Positions 1 through 8,686 are shown, numbered from the stretch's first letter. The stretch is 64,000 nt of DNA from Deltaproteobacteria bacterium (GCA_020853705.1 JADYYK010000146.1:1-64000); one strand, 5' to 3'. Notes: a model not told the origin generated them from the sequence alone. Program-made: numbers and translations.

Positions 1-171
1 CACCCGGTCGGCGCCATCGCGCCCCGTCGACTCGGCCAGGTTCAGCGCCACGCTGGTGGCCGCCCGCCGCACCTGGTCTTCCAGCGAGCGATCCCGCCGG
101 CGGACCGCCTCCAGCGGACCGCGCAGCTGCCCCGCGAGCGCAATCGCCATCTCGAGAACCTTGAATGCCAT
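1..171 (-). CDS. Four-helix-bundle (23S rRNA IVS-type) protein, 5' part
   Basis: Only the first 57 codons lie in the window; the gene runs off the left edge. The stretch EDQVRRAATSVALNLAES near residues 31-48 is the hallmark of the small four-helix-bundle family first known from 23S rRNA intervening sequences (usually about 120 residues). The ATG at 171 is preceded by AGGAGG four bases upstream, a strong ribosome binding site. The cellular role of these bundles is not established. The upstream side holds a long hairpin (181-238), so the gene and hairpin may belong together as an accessory unit, but that is only positional. Confidence 0.75.
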   Translation of the reverse strand, partial: MAFKVLEMAIALAGQLRGPLEAVRRRDRSLEDQVRRAATSVALNLAESTGRDGADRV

Positions 172-180
172 CCTGCCTCC

Positions 181-238
181 TGTCTGACCCGTTCTTGGGC
201 CCTCACCCCAGTGAGGGGCCCAAGAACGAGGTCAGACA
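181..238. repeat. Long inverted repeat (hairpin), REP-like
   Basis: Arms 181-206 and 211-238 pair almost perfectly (26 against 28 bases, two single-base bulges) around a four-base loop CCCA. The outer ends read TGTCTGACC and GGTCAGACA. The structure sits between the four-helix-bundle gene and the AI-2E transporter region. It could be a REP/BIME-type extragenic palindrome or a transcript end; there is no U-rich tail, which argues against a classical terminator. Confidence 0.7.
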
Positions 239-286
239 GAGCGAGCGCCCAAGACGCAGCCCATGACGGCGCCAGAGGCGGCCCGC

Positions 287-327
287 GCAGCTTGCGTGCC
301 AGCGCTCCTTGCTGGCGCGCAAGCTGC
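287..327. repeat. Second inverted repeat in the same gap
   Basis: Arms 287-303 and 311-327 (17 bases each, one mismatch) surround a seven-base loop. With the 181-238 hairpin and the hexamer array at 411-509 it fills the 371-base non-coding stretch 172-542. No gene is seen there. Confidence 0.5.
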
Positions 328-410
328 CGCCGCCGAACCCAGCACCCGCCCTCGACCGCCACGCAAGGTCGGCCGCAGCCCCCGCCACACCACCACCCGC
401 CGCCCTCTCC

Positions 411-509
<99 letters not shown>

Positions 510-531
510 GCCACCCCGGGTCCTCGTGGTG

Positions 532-537
532 TACCGT
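532..537 (+). promoter_or_regulatory. -10 element for leaderless AI-2E transporter gene
   Basis: TACCGT lies five bases before the ATG at 543 and no Shine-Dalgarno is present, the pattern seen at many first genes of this window. Confidence 0.45.
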
Positions 538-542
538 CCGGC

Positions 543-1649
543 ATGACCTCTGAACAGCCGGTGCCCCGCTTTTTCCTGTTCCTGATGGCCATCGCGATGC
601 TCCTGGTCGGGGCCGTCTTCCTGCCCCTGGCCAGCGAGCTCCTGATCGCGTGCGTCCTCGCCAGCGTGCTGTGGCCGCTGCGGCAGTGGCTGACCCGCAC
701 GCTGCGGGGGCGGCGTGGCGTCGCGGCCGGCGTCCTCACCACTGGCGTCGTGCTGGTGCTGCTCGGGCCCATCGCAGCGGCCGCGACCTTCATCATCCGC
801 GACGGCAGCGACGGGGTCGCCTTCGTGTACCGGACCGCGCACGGCGAGGAGGCCGCCAAGCTGATTGCCGAGCTGCCGGCCTCGGCGCGCAACGTCGCCC
901 TCGACGCCATCGACCGGCTGCCGCGTGATCTCGGCGAGGCCATCGGCCAGCTCGGCGATCGCGGCACCCGGGCGGCGGCGGCGCTGGGCGCGGCCGGCGT
1001 CGGCGCCACCCTGATGATCGTCGCGCTGTTCTTCCTGCTGCACAGCGGTGATCAGCTGGTGAGCTGGCTCGACAGCGTGTCACCGCTGCCGCGCGGCAGC
1101 ACGCGCGAGCTGCTCGGCATGTTCGGTCGGGTGTCCTACGCCGTCCTGGTGTCGGCCGTGGTGACCGCCGCGGTGCAGGCGGCGGCGGCGCTGGTGGGCT
1201 ACTTCATCGCGCAGGTGCCCAACCCCTTCTTCTTCGCCACCGTGACCTTCTTCGTCGCCTTCGTGCCCGCCATCGGCGCCGCCAGCGTGTGTCTGGTCGC
1301 GGCGGCGCTGCTGCTGGCGACCGGGCACCCCTACCCGGCGCTGTTCCTGGCCATCTGGGGGGTGGTGGTGGTGGGGCTGGTCGACAACGTGATCAAGCCG
1401 CTGCTGATCAAGCGCGGCATGGAGATCCATGGTGGCGTGGTGTTCTTCTCGCTGCTGGGCGGGCTGGCGGCGTTCGGCGCCATCGGCCTCCTGATCGGGC
1501 CGCTGGCGGTGGCCTTCTTCCTGGCGCTGCTGCGCATGTACCACCGCGACTTCACGCCTGGCGAGAGCCGGGTGCCGGCGGTGCCAGGGCTGCCCGCGAC
1601 GGACGCGGCGCCGCCAGCGCCAGCCTCAGCGAGCGGGCAGACTGCCTGA
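543..1649 (+). CDS. AI-2E family transporter (TqsA/PerM-like permease)
   Basis: A 368-residue polytopic membrane protein of the AI-2E transporter family (PF01594). Hydrophobic segments are at about residues 10-30 and 60-80, followed by a soluble region, then a run of membrane segments from about residue 155 to the end. The C-terminal part holds the family's signature around VGLVDNVIKPLLIKRG and a Gly-rich final helix pair. Members export or exchange small molecules; only a few are tied to autoinducer-2, so the substrate is unknown. ATG 543 was chosen over longer readings because it directly follows the hydrophobic N-terminus consensus and a TACCGT -10; upstream codons fall in the hexamer repeat. 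The last 24 bases overlap the convergent methyltransferase gene. Confidence 0.85.
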   Translation: MTSEQPVPRFFLFLMAIAMLLVGAVFLPLASELLIACVLASVLWPLRQWLTRTLRGRRGVAAGVLTTGVVLVLLGPIAAAATFIIRDGSDGVAFVYRTAHGEEAAKLIAELPASARNVALDAIDRLPRDLGEAIGQLGDRGTRAAAALGAAGVGATLMIVALFFLLHSGDQLVSWLDSVSPLPRGSTRELLGMFGRVSYAVLVSAVVTAAVQAAAALVGYFIAQVPNPFFFATVTFFVAFVPAIGAASVCLVAAALLLATGHPYPALFLAIWGVVVVGLVDNVIKPLLIKRGMEIHGGVVFFSLLGGLAAFGAIGLLIGPLAVAFFLALLRMYHRDFTPGESRVPAVPGLPATDAAPPAPASASGQTA

Positions 1650-2351
1650 CACCAGGTACTGCTCGGGCAGCTCGTCGTCGTCGTCACCCGCGATGTGCGC
1701 CACCAGCCCCGCCTTGCCGAGCTCGGCGGCCACCGCCTCGGCGGTCAGCCGCATGGCCGGCGGCGGGCCCATGGTGCTCTGCTTGGTGAAGTCGACCACC
1801 AGCACGAAGCCGCCCGGGCGCAGCGCGCGGGCCAGCTTGCGCGCATAGGCGACGCGGTCCTCGATGTGGTGCCAGGTGTCGACGATGAGGATGCGGTCGA
1901 CCGAGCCCTCGGGCAGCCCGGGATCGTCGAGCGCGGCCAGGCGGACGTCGACGTTGCCGAGCTTGGCGTCGATCACGCGGCGCTGCATGTGGGTGACGAG
2001 GTTGGGCTCGACGTCGAGCGCGATGACCTGCGCCGCCGCGGCCGCCAGGTGGGGCAGCATGTAGCCGGTGCCAGCGCCGAGGTCGACCACGGTCATGCCC
2101 GGCTCCAGCGCCAGCGCGGCGATGACCTCGCCCGGCTTCTGCCAGCGATCCCGGGCCGGATCGTCGAACACCTTGGCCCAGCGCTCGGCGTCGTCGAAGC
2201 GGTGCGGCATGTCGCCGTGGTCGTGGTGACCATGCTGACCATGGTGGCCATGGGGACCGTCACCGTGACCAGGCTTCGCCGCGCCGCCACCACCGCCACA
2301 GCCCGCTGCTGCCATCAACACTGCCAGGACCATCGCACGCCTCGTCTTCAT
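1626..2351 (-). CDS. Exported lipoprotein methyltransferase with His-rich linker
   Basis: The product (241 residues) begins MKTRRAMVLAVLMAAAGC, a lipoprotein signal with Cys18, then a linker with about ten His residues between residues 29 and 50, then a class I SAM-dependent methyltransferase fold. Motif I is VVDLGAGTGY near residue 88; the DRWQKPGEVI segment before it resembles the predicted exported methyltransferase group COG4798. The start ATG (2351) overlaps the stop of the hemG-like gene (ATGA), so the two are co-transcribed. Its 3' end overlaps the convergent transporter by 24 bases. What an envelope methyltransferase would use as SAM source is unclear; the His tract suggests metal binding. 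Confidence 0.75.
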   Translation of the reverse strand: MKTRRAMVLAVLMAAAGCGGGGGAAKPGHGDGPHGHHGQHGHHDHGDMPHRFDDAERWAKVFDDPARDRWQKPGEVIAALALEPGMTVVDLGAGTGYMLPHLAAAAAQVIALDVEPNLVTHMQRRVIDAKLGNVDVRLAALDDPGLPEGSVDRILIVDTWHHIEDRVAYARKLARALRPGGFVLVVDFTKQSTMGPPPAMRLTAEAVAAELGKAGLVAHIAGDDDDELPEQYLVSGSLPAR

Positions 2352-3583
2352 GTCGTTGTCGCGACCCGCGTCCATTCTGCCTTCGAGCGTGCCACACAGT
2401 CCTCGATGGCCAGCCCCGCGAAGTAGTTGCCGGTCAGCGCCAGGCGGGTGCCGGCGAGGCCGCGATCGAGCTCCGCCACCACGGCGTCGTGGCCCAGCGT
2501 GGGCGACGGCAGCGTGGTGCTGCGCGTGTGCACCACCTCGAGCGCGTCGGCCGGCACGCCGAGCACCCGCGTGATGCAGGCCAGCCGCTCGTCCTGGCTG
2601 TGGCCGGGGCGAAAGTGGAACGCGAACGCGCGCCGCGTGGGATCGGGCAGCGGATCGCGCGTCACCGCCGACCAGAAGATGTCGGCCGCGGGCACGATGA
2701 AGGCCAGCTCGGGCAGGGCCACCGCGCTGCGCGCCACCACCACGCCCACGCTGTCGACGTCGACCGTGGCGATGCGGCCCAGCGGCGCCGCCAGCGCGGG
2801 GAACGCCGGGGCCAGCAGGCGCGTCGCCGTCGCCGGGCCGACCGCCAGCGCGACCGCGCGTGCGCCCAGCGCGGTGCCGTCGGCCAGCTCGACCTGATAG
2901 CCGCCGCCGTCGCCATCGGCCCGGGGGCGCAGCGCGCTGACCACGGCGCCAGTGCGCGTCTCGACCAGCCCCGCCAGCTTGTCGACCACCGCGCCCAGGC
3001 CGCCGTCGAAGCTGAAGGTCTTGATGACGTCCTTGCGTCGGGTGCGCTTCTTGAACAGCGAGCCCGCGCCGCTGGCGGGGAAGTCATCGACCGCCTGCGA
3101 GGGCACCGCCGACAGGAAGGGCGCCAGCACGCGCTGGTAGTTGTCGGCCCCGACCAGGCGCGAGAAGTGCGCCCGCGTGGTCAGCCCGGGCCGCTTGCGC
3201 GAAAACAGCGCGCGCAGCAGCGACCCCGCCAGCTGCCACCAGCTGAACTGGCGGAACACCGACAGCGGCCCCATCGTGGTCAGGCGGCCGTCGCGCAGCA
3301 GGGCGAAGCGCTTGCGGGCCTCGCCGCGCGGCCGGATCAGCGCGCCGAGGCCGGTGGCGTCGGCGATCTCGAGCAGCGCCTGGTACGAGTTGTAGCAAGT
3401 GTGCGCGCCGAGCTCGTACCAGTAGGCCGCGCTGCCTGCGCCCACGCGACGGCTGTCGAGGCAGCCGCCGGGGCGCGGCGTCGCCTCCAGCACCAGGGCG
3501 CGCTGCCCGGCTCGGGTGGCGTGCCAGGCGAACGACAGCCCGGCGATGCCTCCGCCGATGACGATGACGTCGCGCTGCTCCAC
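2348..3583 (-). CDS. Protoporphyrinogen oxidase-like FAD flavoprotein
   Basis: A 411-residue flavin-dependent oxidoreductase. The N-terminus has the Rossmann dinucleotide motif VIVIGGGIAGLSFAWHATRAG (split here only by the usual spacing), then LEATPRPGG, and the C-terminus has ALTGNYFAGLAIEDCV, the FAD-contacting end typical of the amine-oxidase/HemY (oxygen-dependent protoporphyrinogen oxidase) family. It would oxidise protoporphyrinogen IX or a related substrate. No other haem genes are nearby, so another FAD-dependent amine oxidase role is possible. Start is GTG 3583; the gene is first in a two-gene unit with the exported methyltransferase. Confidence 0.7.
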   Translation of the reverse strand: MEQRDVIVIGGGIAGLSFAWHATRAGQRALVLEATPRPGGCLDSRRVGAGSAAYWYELGAHTCYNSYQALLEIADATGLGALIRPRGEARKRFALLRDGRLTTMGPLSVFRQFSWWQLAGSLLRALFSRKRPGLTTRAHFSRLVGADNYQRVLAPFLSAVPSQAVDDFPASGAGSLFKKRTRRKDVIKTFSFDGGLGAVVDKLAGLVETRTGAVVSALRPRADGDGGGYQVELADGTALGARAVALAVGPATATRLLAPAFPALAAPLGRIATVDVDSVGVVVARSAVALPELAFIVPAADIFWSAVTRDPLPDPTRRAFAFHFRPGHSQDERLACITRVLGVPADALEVVHTRSTTLPSPTLGHDAVVAELDRGLAGTRLALTGNYFAGLAIEDCVARSKAEWTRVATTT

Positions 3584-3627
3584 GCCGTGGTGTTAGCAGA
3601 ATCCCGCCAGCCGCGCGAGGCCCGCCC

Positions 3628-3633
3628 TATACT
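3628..3633 (+). promoter_or_regulatory. -10 element (TATACT), leaderless
   Basis: TATACT ends six bases before the ATG at 3640; there is no Shine-Dalgarno sequence between. Confidence 0.5.
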
Positions 3634-3639
3634 GGCGCC

Positions 3640-4494
3640 ATGCGCTGCGGCTGGCTGGTGGTGACGATGCTGGTGGGCAGCGCGGCGGCGGACGCCAGCG
3701 TGGTCGCCATCAAGAAGGTGGTCGCCACCTCGGAGCGCAAGAGCGAGGACGGCCGCGACGTCGCGCGCTACGCCTTCGACGGCATCGACTACCCCGGCGT
3801 GTACACCTCCTGGTGCACCGCCGACGGCGAGGGCCAGGGCGGCGAGCTGACCGTGACCTTCATGGCCGACGAGCGCATCGATGGCATCTCGATCGACCTC
3901 GGCGCGGGCGCCGAGGTGCGCGCGCTCGACGTGGTGTCGGGCGACCAGGTCTTCCGCGCGGTGCCGGTCAAGGGCCGCGCCGACGCCAAGCTGGGCGTGA
4001 TCACCCGCAGCCTGACGGTGCGCCTGGCCGACGTGGCCTCCTCCAAGGAGGCCGCCTGCCTGAGCCAGATCACCCTGGAGCGCGACGGCCTGTCGCTGAT
4101 CTCGGTCCTCGGCGTGCCGGCCAAGGCGGTGACGCCCGCGGTGCTGGGCAAGGCCGTGGTCAAGCTCAGCGCCGCGGCCCAGCGCTGCAAGGCTGGCGAG
4201 CTCGGCAAGCTGAGCGCCTTCCCGGTCGGCTACGACTACATCGGCGGCGGCGACCAGACCGCGCACGGCCAGCACAAGGCGGCCGGAGTGCTGGCGCGCT
4301 ACTGCAAGGGGCGCGGGCTCGGCACCGTGGCGGTCACCACCCCCGAGGAGGCCATCGACGCCCTGCGCACCGGCTCCGGGGTGGGCGAGGTCCGCGTCGA
4401 GGTCGCAGATGGCAGGGTCTGGCTGCTGCGCTGGCGCCGCGGGCGCTGGCTGCTGGCCGCGCTGGAGGGGCTGGTCCGGCCCGACAAGAACTGA
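3640..4494 (+). CDS. Secreted protein with NADase-type glycan-binding-like domain
   Basis: A 284-residue exported protein: the first about 18 residues form a signal peptide (MRCGWLVVTMLVGSAAADA). Residues about 25-150 carry the pattern of a discoidin-like jelly roll: YAFDGIDYPGVYTSWCTADGEG followed by beta strands ending in a paired Cys, resembling the NADase-type glycan-binding domain found in extracellular proteins. The C-terminal part (about 165-284) is an unrecognised alpha/beta region. Function is not known; binding of a sugar or surface ligand is an inference from the fold pattern. Confidence 0.55.
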   Translation: MRCGWLVVTMLVGSAAADASVVAIKKVVATSERKSEDGRDVARYAFDGIDYPGVYTSWCTADGEGQGGELTVTFMADERIDGISIDLGAGAEVRALDVVSGDQVFRAVPVKGRADAKLGVITRSLTVRLADVASSKEAACLSQITLERDGLSLISVLGVPAKAVTPAVLGKAVVKLSAAAQRCKAGELGKLSAFPVGYDYIGGGDQTAHGQHKAAGVLARYCKGRGLGTVAVTTPEEAIDALRTGSGVGEVRVEVADGRVWLLRWRRGRWLLAALEGLVRPDKN

Positions 4495-4552
4495 AAGTTC
4501 GCGCCCGGTCGTCCGTATATCCCGCGACCCCCGAGTGGGTGGAGGCGGAGCC

Positions 4553-5008
4553 ATGCGGAATCGAGTCATGTTCGTGGTCGCAGCGCTGGTGGGCGGTGTG
4601 CTGATAAACTGCAGCACCTCGATGAAGATGGGCGGCGACGGCGGCGTGCCGGACGCCGGTGCGCAGGCCTGCTGCACCGCGGGCGCCACCTTCACCAAGC
4701 TGGCCGAGGGCGCGCTGACCGCGACCACGCGCGACACCGGGCCGATCGCGGTGGGCGCCTACCGCGAGGTGGTGCTGTACACGCGGCGCAGCGGCGTCAA
4801 CTCGACCAGCACCTCGTGCCGCATCCAGCGGCCGCAGTTCCGCCCCGACGCCGACACGCCGTTCGGCGACACCGGGCCCGACGTCACGCTGAGCGAGGGC
4901 GGGCGCATCCAGGTCAACGGCAGCGACATGGTGCTGGCGGTCGACTTCGTCGCCGGTGGGACCTGCTCCAACGTGACCATCGACTGGGTGGTCGCCGGGG
5001 TGCGCTGA
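4553..5008 (+). CDS. Small lipoprotein, unknown function
   Basis: A 151-residue protein with a lipoprotein signal (MRNRVMFVVAALVGGVLINC, lipobox LINC). A short Asp/Gly linker follows, then a predicted beta-rich domain with four further Cys, two of them adjacent (ACCTAG). GGAGG nine bases before ATG 4553 supports the start. No family was recognised. It stands alone between the glycan-binding-like protein and the catalase-fold gene. Confidence 0.6.
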   Translation: MRNRVMFVVAALVGGVLINCSTSMKMGGDGGVPDAGAQACCTAGATFTKLAEGALTATTRDTGPIAVGAYREVVLYTRRSGVNSTSTSCRIQRPQFRPDADTPFGDTGPDVTLSEGGRIQVNGSDMVLAVDFVAGGTCSNVTIDWVVAGVR

Positions 5009-5023
5009 CGCTGCGACGTGGGG

Positions 5024-5029
5024 TAGCAT
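5024..5029 (+). promoter_or_regulatory. -10 element (TAGCAT), leaderless
   Basis: TAGCAT lies seven bases before ATG 5037. The other in-frame ATG (5028) overlaps this hexamer, so 5037 is the more likely start. Confidence 0.45.
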
Positions 5030-5036
5030 GGCGCGC

Positions 5037-6086
5037 ATGAGCGCCGCGCCGCCGCCCCCTTCGACCGACTGGCGCGAGGAGATCGCGCCCGACGAGGACG
5101 ACCGCTTCACCCGCCACGCCGAGACCCTGCGCGAGCTCCAGCGCAGCAACGACAAGCGCTCTGGCAAGGGCCGCGGCCTGCACCGCAAGGGCCACGTCGG
5201 CGTCGAGGGCAGCTTCGAGGTGCTGGACGGGCTACCCGAGGAGCTGCGCGTCGGGCTGGCGACGACGCCGACGAAGTACCGCGCCCTGGTGCGCTTCTCG
5301 AATGGCGGCCCGGTGCACCAGGGCGACGGCAAGCCCGACATCCGCGGCATCGCGATCAAGCTGCTGGGCGTGCCGGGCAAGAAGATCATCGCCGGCATGG
5401 AAGACGCGGTGACTCAGGATCTGCTGGCCATCCACATGGCCTACGGTCCGTTTCGCGGCCCCGACGAGTTCGTCGGCTTCGTGCAGGCGGCGCGCTCGCC
5501 CGCGCTGGCGCTGCCCCGCCTGATCGGGCGCTTCGGCTTCGGCGGCGCCCTCAAGATGCTGCGCGGGTTCCTGAAGGGTGTCGGCAAGCCGCCCCCGACG
5601 CTGGCCACCATGAGCTTCTTCAGCGGGCTGCCGCTGCGCTGGGGCGAGTACGCCGCCAAGTTCGTGCTGCAGCCGGTGGCGGGCGTGGGCGACGCCGCGA
5701 CCGACAGCAAGGGCGACGATCGGCTGCGCGCCGATCTGGGCGCGCGCCTGGCCCGGGCCGCCATGGCGTGGGACTTCTGCGTGCAGCTGTACCGCGACGC
5801 CGAGCGCACCCCGATCGAGGACGCCCGCGTGGAGTGGAAGCCGGACGTGGCGCCGCTGGTCAAAGTCGCGCGCCTGACCCTGCCGGTGCAGGACGTCGCC
5901 AGTCCGCGCGGCGTCGCGCTGACGAAGTGGCTGGAGCAGCTGTCGTTCGATCCCTGGCACGCCCTCGAGGAGCACCGCCCGCTGGGCGCCCTGATGCGCG
6001 CGCGCAACCAGGCCTACCGCCTGAGCACCCTGGAGCGCGGCGCCGCCGGCGAGCCCGCGGCCGACAGCCAGCCGCCGGGTGCGTGA
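5037..6086 (+). CDS. Catalase-fold haem protein (catalase family)
   Basis: A 349-residue protein of the minimal catalase-related family. Typical blocks are HRKGHVGVEGSFEVLDGLP, YRALVRFSNGGP with DIRGIAIKLLGV shortly after, and near the C-terminus RARNQAYRLS, which corresponds to the region carrying the haem-ligand Tyr in catalases. It is shorter than true catalases (about 480 residues) and lacks their C-terminal extension; relatives include peroxide-, hydroperoxide- or allene-oxide-type enzymes, so the exact reaction is uncertain. The gene ends 15 bases before the AlkD-like gene, so a shared oxidative/DNA damage unit is plausible. Confidence 0.7.
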   Translation: MSAAPPPPSTDWREEIAPDEDDRFTRHAETLRELQRSNDKRSGKGRGLHRKGHVGVEGSFEVLDGLPEELRVGLATTPTKYRALVRFSNGGPVHQGDGKPDIRGIAIKLLGVPGKKIIAGMEDAVTQDLLAIHMAYGPFRGPDEFVGFVQAARSPALALPRLIGRFGFGGALKMLRGFLKGVGKPPPTLATMSFFSGLPLRWGEYAAKFVLQPVAGVGDAATDSKGDDRLRADLGARLARAAMAWDFCVQLYRDAERTPIEDARVEWKPDVAPLVKVARLTLPVQDVASPRGVALTKWLEQLSFDPWHALEEHRPLGALMRARNQAYRLSTLERGAAGEPAADSQPPGA

Positions 6087-6101
6087 CCTGTTGTTGACGG
6101 C

Positions 6102-6791
6102 ATGACAACATTGTTGAAGCGGTTGCGGGCCGAGCTGGTGGAGGCCTCCGACCCGGGCCGGGCGCCGGCGATGCAGGCGTACATGAAGTCGGAGATGCCG
6201 TTTCACGGCGTGCCGTCGGCGCTGCTGAAGGCGACCTGCAAGCGGGTGTTCGCGGGGGCCGCGCTGGTGGACGCCGCGAGCTGGCGCGGCGAGGTGCTCG
6301 GGCTGTGGCGCGGGGCGCGCTTCCGCGAGGAGCGCTATGCGGCCATCCAGCTCAGCGGCGACCGGCGCGCGCGGGCGTGGCAGACGCCGGCGACGCTGCC
6401 GATGTATCGCGAGCTGATCGTGACCGGGGCGTGGTGGGACTTCGTCGACGAGGTGGCGGCGCGGCGCATCGGGCCACTGCTGGTGGGGTTCCCCGACAAG
6501 CTGCGACCGCTGCTGCTGCGCTGGAGCCGCGGGGCGGACCTGTGGCTCAGGCGGACGTCGATCATCTGCCAGCTGCACGTGGGGGCGGCGTGCGACCTCG
6601 AGCTCATGTACGCGTGCATCGAGCCGTCGCTGGCGTCGAAGGAGTTCTTCCTGCGCAAGGCCATCGGCTGGGCGCTGCGGCAGCTGGCGAGGCGGCAGCC
6701 CGACGAGGTCCGGCGCTATGTGCGCGCGCACCGCGCCGAGTTGTCGGGGCTGTCGCAGCGCGAGGCGCTCAAGCACCTGGGCCCGCTGTGA
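6102..6791 (+). CDS. AlkD-like DNA alkylation repair glycosylase
   Basis: A 229-residue HEAT-like repeat protein of the DNA alkylation repair (AlkC/AlkD) family. AlkD removes N3- and N7-alkylated purines without base flipping. The segment WWDFVDEVAARRIG contains the Trp and Asp that line the AlkD active-site cleft, and LWLRRTSI and WALRQL hold the matching Arg and Trp. Length fits (AlkD about 235 residues). Its last codon overlaps the GTG start of the GNAT gene. A short inverted repeat TGTTGT/ACAACA (6089-6110) spans the start codon. Confidence 0.85.
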   Translation: MTTLLKRLRAELVEASDPGRAPAMQAYMKSEMPFHGVPSALLKATCKRVFAGAALVDAASWRGEVLGLWRGARFREERYAAIQLSGDRRARAWQTPATLPMYRELIVTGAWWDFVDEVAARRIGPLLVGFPDKLRPLLLRWSRGADLWLRRTSIICQLHVGAACDLELMYACIEPSLASKEFFLRKAIGWALRQLARRQPDEVRRYVRAHRAELSGLSQREALKHLGPL

Positions 6792-7654
6792 GACTGGAGG
6801 AGCTGGGCGCCGACGACCTGGCGGCGCTGGTGGCGCTGCCGGCGTCGGTGGGCTGGCTCGACAGCATGGCCGACTGGCGCACGCTGCTGGCGTGTGCGCG
6901 CGTGTTCGGCCATCGCGATGAGACGGGAGCCATCGTCAGCTGTGGCGCGCTGGTCGATCACGGCGGCGTGGGCTTCGTGGCCAAGATGGTGGTGCGGCCC
7001 GAGCTGCAGGGGCGCGGCCTCGGGCGCGCGGTGCTCGCGGAGGTCATGAGCGCGGCGCGGCCGGGCACCCTGCTGGCGCTGGTGGCGACCGCGATGGGAG
7101 CGCCGGTGTATGCGCGCGCCGGGTTCGTCGAGGTCGGGCGGATCGACAAGCTGGTAGCGCCGGATGGCGCGGGGCAGCGGGAGGTGGCGGGTCGCGCGCC
7201 CGGGCCGGGGAGCCGGGGGGCGTCGCCGCAGCTGGAGCTCCTGGGCGCGGCCGACGTGGAGGCGGTGCTCGCGCTCGATCACGAGATCTACGGGGCCGAC
7301 CGCGGGCGCATGCTGCGCGCGCGGATCGCCCAGGCGCGCGAGGGGCGCGTGCTGCGCGCGGGCGGACGGGTGGTCGGGTTCGGGCTGGCCACCGCGCAGG
7401 GCGCGCTGACCGTGCTGGGGCCGGTGCTGGCGCCGGATGCGGCGGGTGCGACGGTGCTGGTGGCGGCGCTGGCCGCGCGCGCGCCAGGTGCGCTGCGCAT
7501 CGACGTGCCCGCCGAGCACACCGAGCTGACCGCTCGACTGGGGGCGCGCGGCTTCGCGCGGGTGGATCACCCCGCCGTGATGACGCTCGCGGGCGTCGCG
7601 CTGCCGGGTGCGCGCACGCGGCTGTTCGCGCTGGCGGCGCAGGCGTTCGGGTAG
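6788..7654 (+). CDS. Double-domain GNAT acetyltransferase (YitH-like)
   Basis: A 288-residue acetyltransferase. The N-terminal GNAT domain has the acetyl-CoA loop PELQGRGLGRAVLAEV (motif A, Q/RxxGxG) at about residues 68-83 and the ArgAla-Gly-Phe end motif YARAGFVEVG. The second half (about 150-288) matches the degenerate second GNAT domain seen in YitH/HolE-type proteins. The acyl acceptor is unknown. Start is GTG 6788 overlapping the alkD-like stop (GTGA), so it is translationally coupled to it. Confidence 0.8.
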   Translation: MRLEELGADDLAALVALPASVGWLDSMADWRTLLACARVFGHRDETGAIVSCGALVDHGGVGFVAKMVVRPELQGRGLGRAVLAEVMSAARPGTLLALVATAMGAPVYARAGFVEVGRIDKLVAPDGAGQREVAGRAPGPGSRGASPQLELLGAADVEAVLALDHEIYGADRGRMLRARIAQAREGRVLRAGGRVVGFGLATAQGALTVLGPVLAPDAAGATVLVAALAARAPGALRIDVPAEHTELTARLGARGFARVDHPAVMTLAGVALPGARTRLFALAAQAFG

Positions 7655-7807
7655 CCAGCGCCGCTCGTGTCTCGTGCTCGTGGAGATCGCGTCTCCCCAC
7701 AGACACACACATCGGCGCGCCCGGCCAGATTCGCGCACTTGGCGCTGGCATCGGGGCTGCTTTGTAGGGATGGCGAAACGGGAGCCGAGGCTCCCAGGCG
7801 GTTCGTC

Positions 7808-8668
7808 ATGGGTCGCATCAAGTCGTCGCGCTGGGGTCGTCTCGCACTGTGGGCCGGGCTGGGGATCGCGCTGCTGCCGGGCTGCCGGCGTCCGCGCGCG
7901 CGCCACCAGCAGCAGCCGCGGGCCAGCGCACCCGCCCCGCCGGTGGCGCCGGCACAGAGCCCGGACGGCACCCCGAACGTCACGCCGGTGGTCGCGCCGT
8001 CGCCGAACCCGATCGCGGTCGCCGAGCCCGAGCCTGCCCCGGCGCGCCCGGTCGGCCGCGACGACAGGCCGCTGACCGTGCAGGACCACCTGCGCGCTGG
8101 CCGCGAGCTCGTCGCCAGGGCGCAGCCCGACGCCGCGCGCGCCGCCTTCGAGGCCGCGCACGCGCTGGCGCCCAGCAGCGCGCAGCCGCTGATCGAGCTG
8201 GCCCGCCTCGACCTCGCCGCGCACCGCCTGGGCGACGCCGAGATGCGCGCCGAGGCCGCGGTCGAGGAGCAGCCGTCCTCGTCGTCGGCGTGGAACACGC
8301 TGGGCCGCGTGCGCCTGGCGCAGGACGATCTGCCCGGCGCCGAGCTGGCCTTCATGCGTGCTGCCGAGGAGAACCCCGGCAACCTGTACGCCTGGAACAA
8401 CCTCGGCCTGACCCTGATCCTGTCGGAGCGCTTCGCCGACGCCGCCGCCGCGCTGGAGCAGGCCACCCAGGCCGACGGCCCCGAGCCGTACATGTGGAAC
8501 AACCTGGGCGTCGCCTACGAGCGCCTGGGCCGCCTCGAGGAGGCCCGCGCCGCCTACGGCAACGGCGCCAGCGCCGGCAGCGAGCCGTCGCGGCTGTCGC
8601 TGGCCCGCCTGGAGGGCGTGCGCACGCTGGAGGTCAGCAGCAAGCCACCGGCCACCCTGACCGAGTGA
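7808..8668 (+). CDS. TPR-repeat lipoprotein
   Basis: A 286-residue lipoprotein: Lys/Arg-rich N-terminus, hydrophobic stretch and lipobox LLPGC (Cys about residue 23), a Pro/Ala-rich linker to about residue 85, then four to five tetratricopeptide repeats with the typical pattern AWNTLGRVRLAQDDLPGAE and WNNLGVAYERLGRLEEARAA. TPR lipoproteins act as assembly scaffolds in the envelope. ATG 7808 was chosen because it starts the signal sequence; the open frame extends further upstream without a plausible protein. Confidence 0.75.
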   Translation: MGRIKSSRWGRLALWAGLGIALLPGCRRPRARHQQQPRASAPAPPVAPAQSPDGTPNVTPVVAPSPNPIAVAEPEPAPARPVGRDDRPLTVQDHLRAGRELVARAQPDAARAAFEAAHALAPSSAQPLIELARLDLAAHRLGDAEMRAEAAVEEQPSSSSAWNTLGRVRLAQDDLPGAELAFMRAAEENPGNLYAWNNLGLTLILSERFADAAAALEQATQADGPEPYMWNNLGVAYERLGRLEEARAAYGNGASAGSEPSRLSLARLEGVRTLEVSSKPPATLTE

Positions 8669-8686
8669 GCCGCGCCCTGCACCTTG

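Noticed and set aside
287-327. Rho-independent terminator
   Set aside because: The hairpin has no downstream U-tract in either direction.
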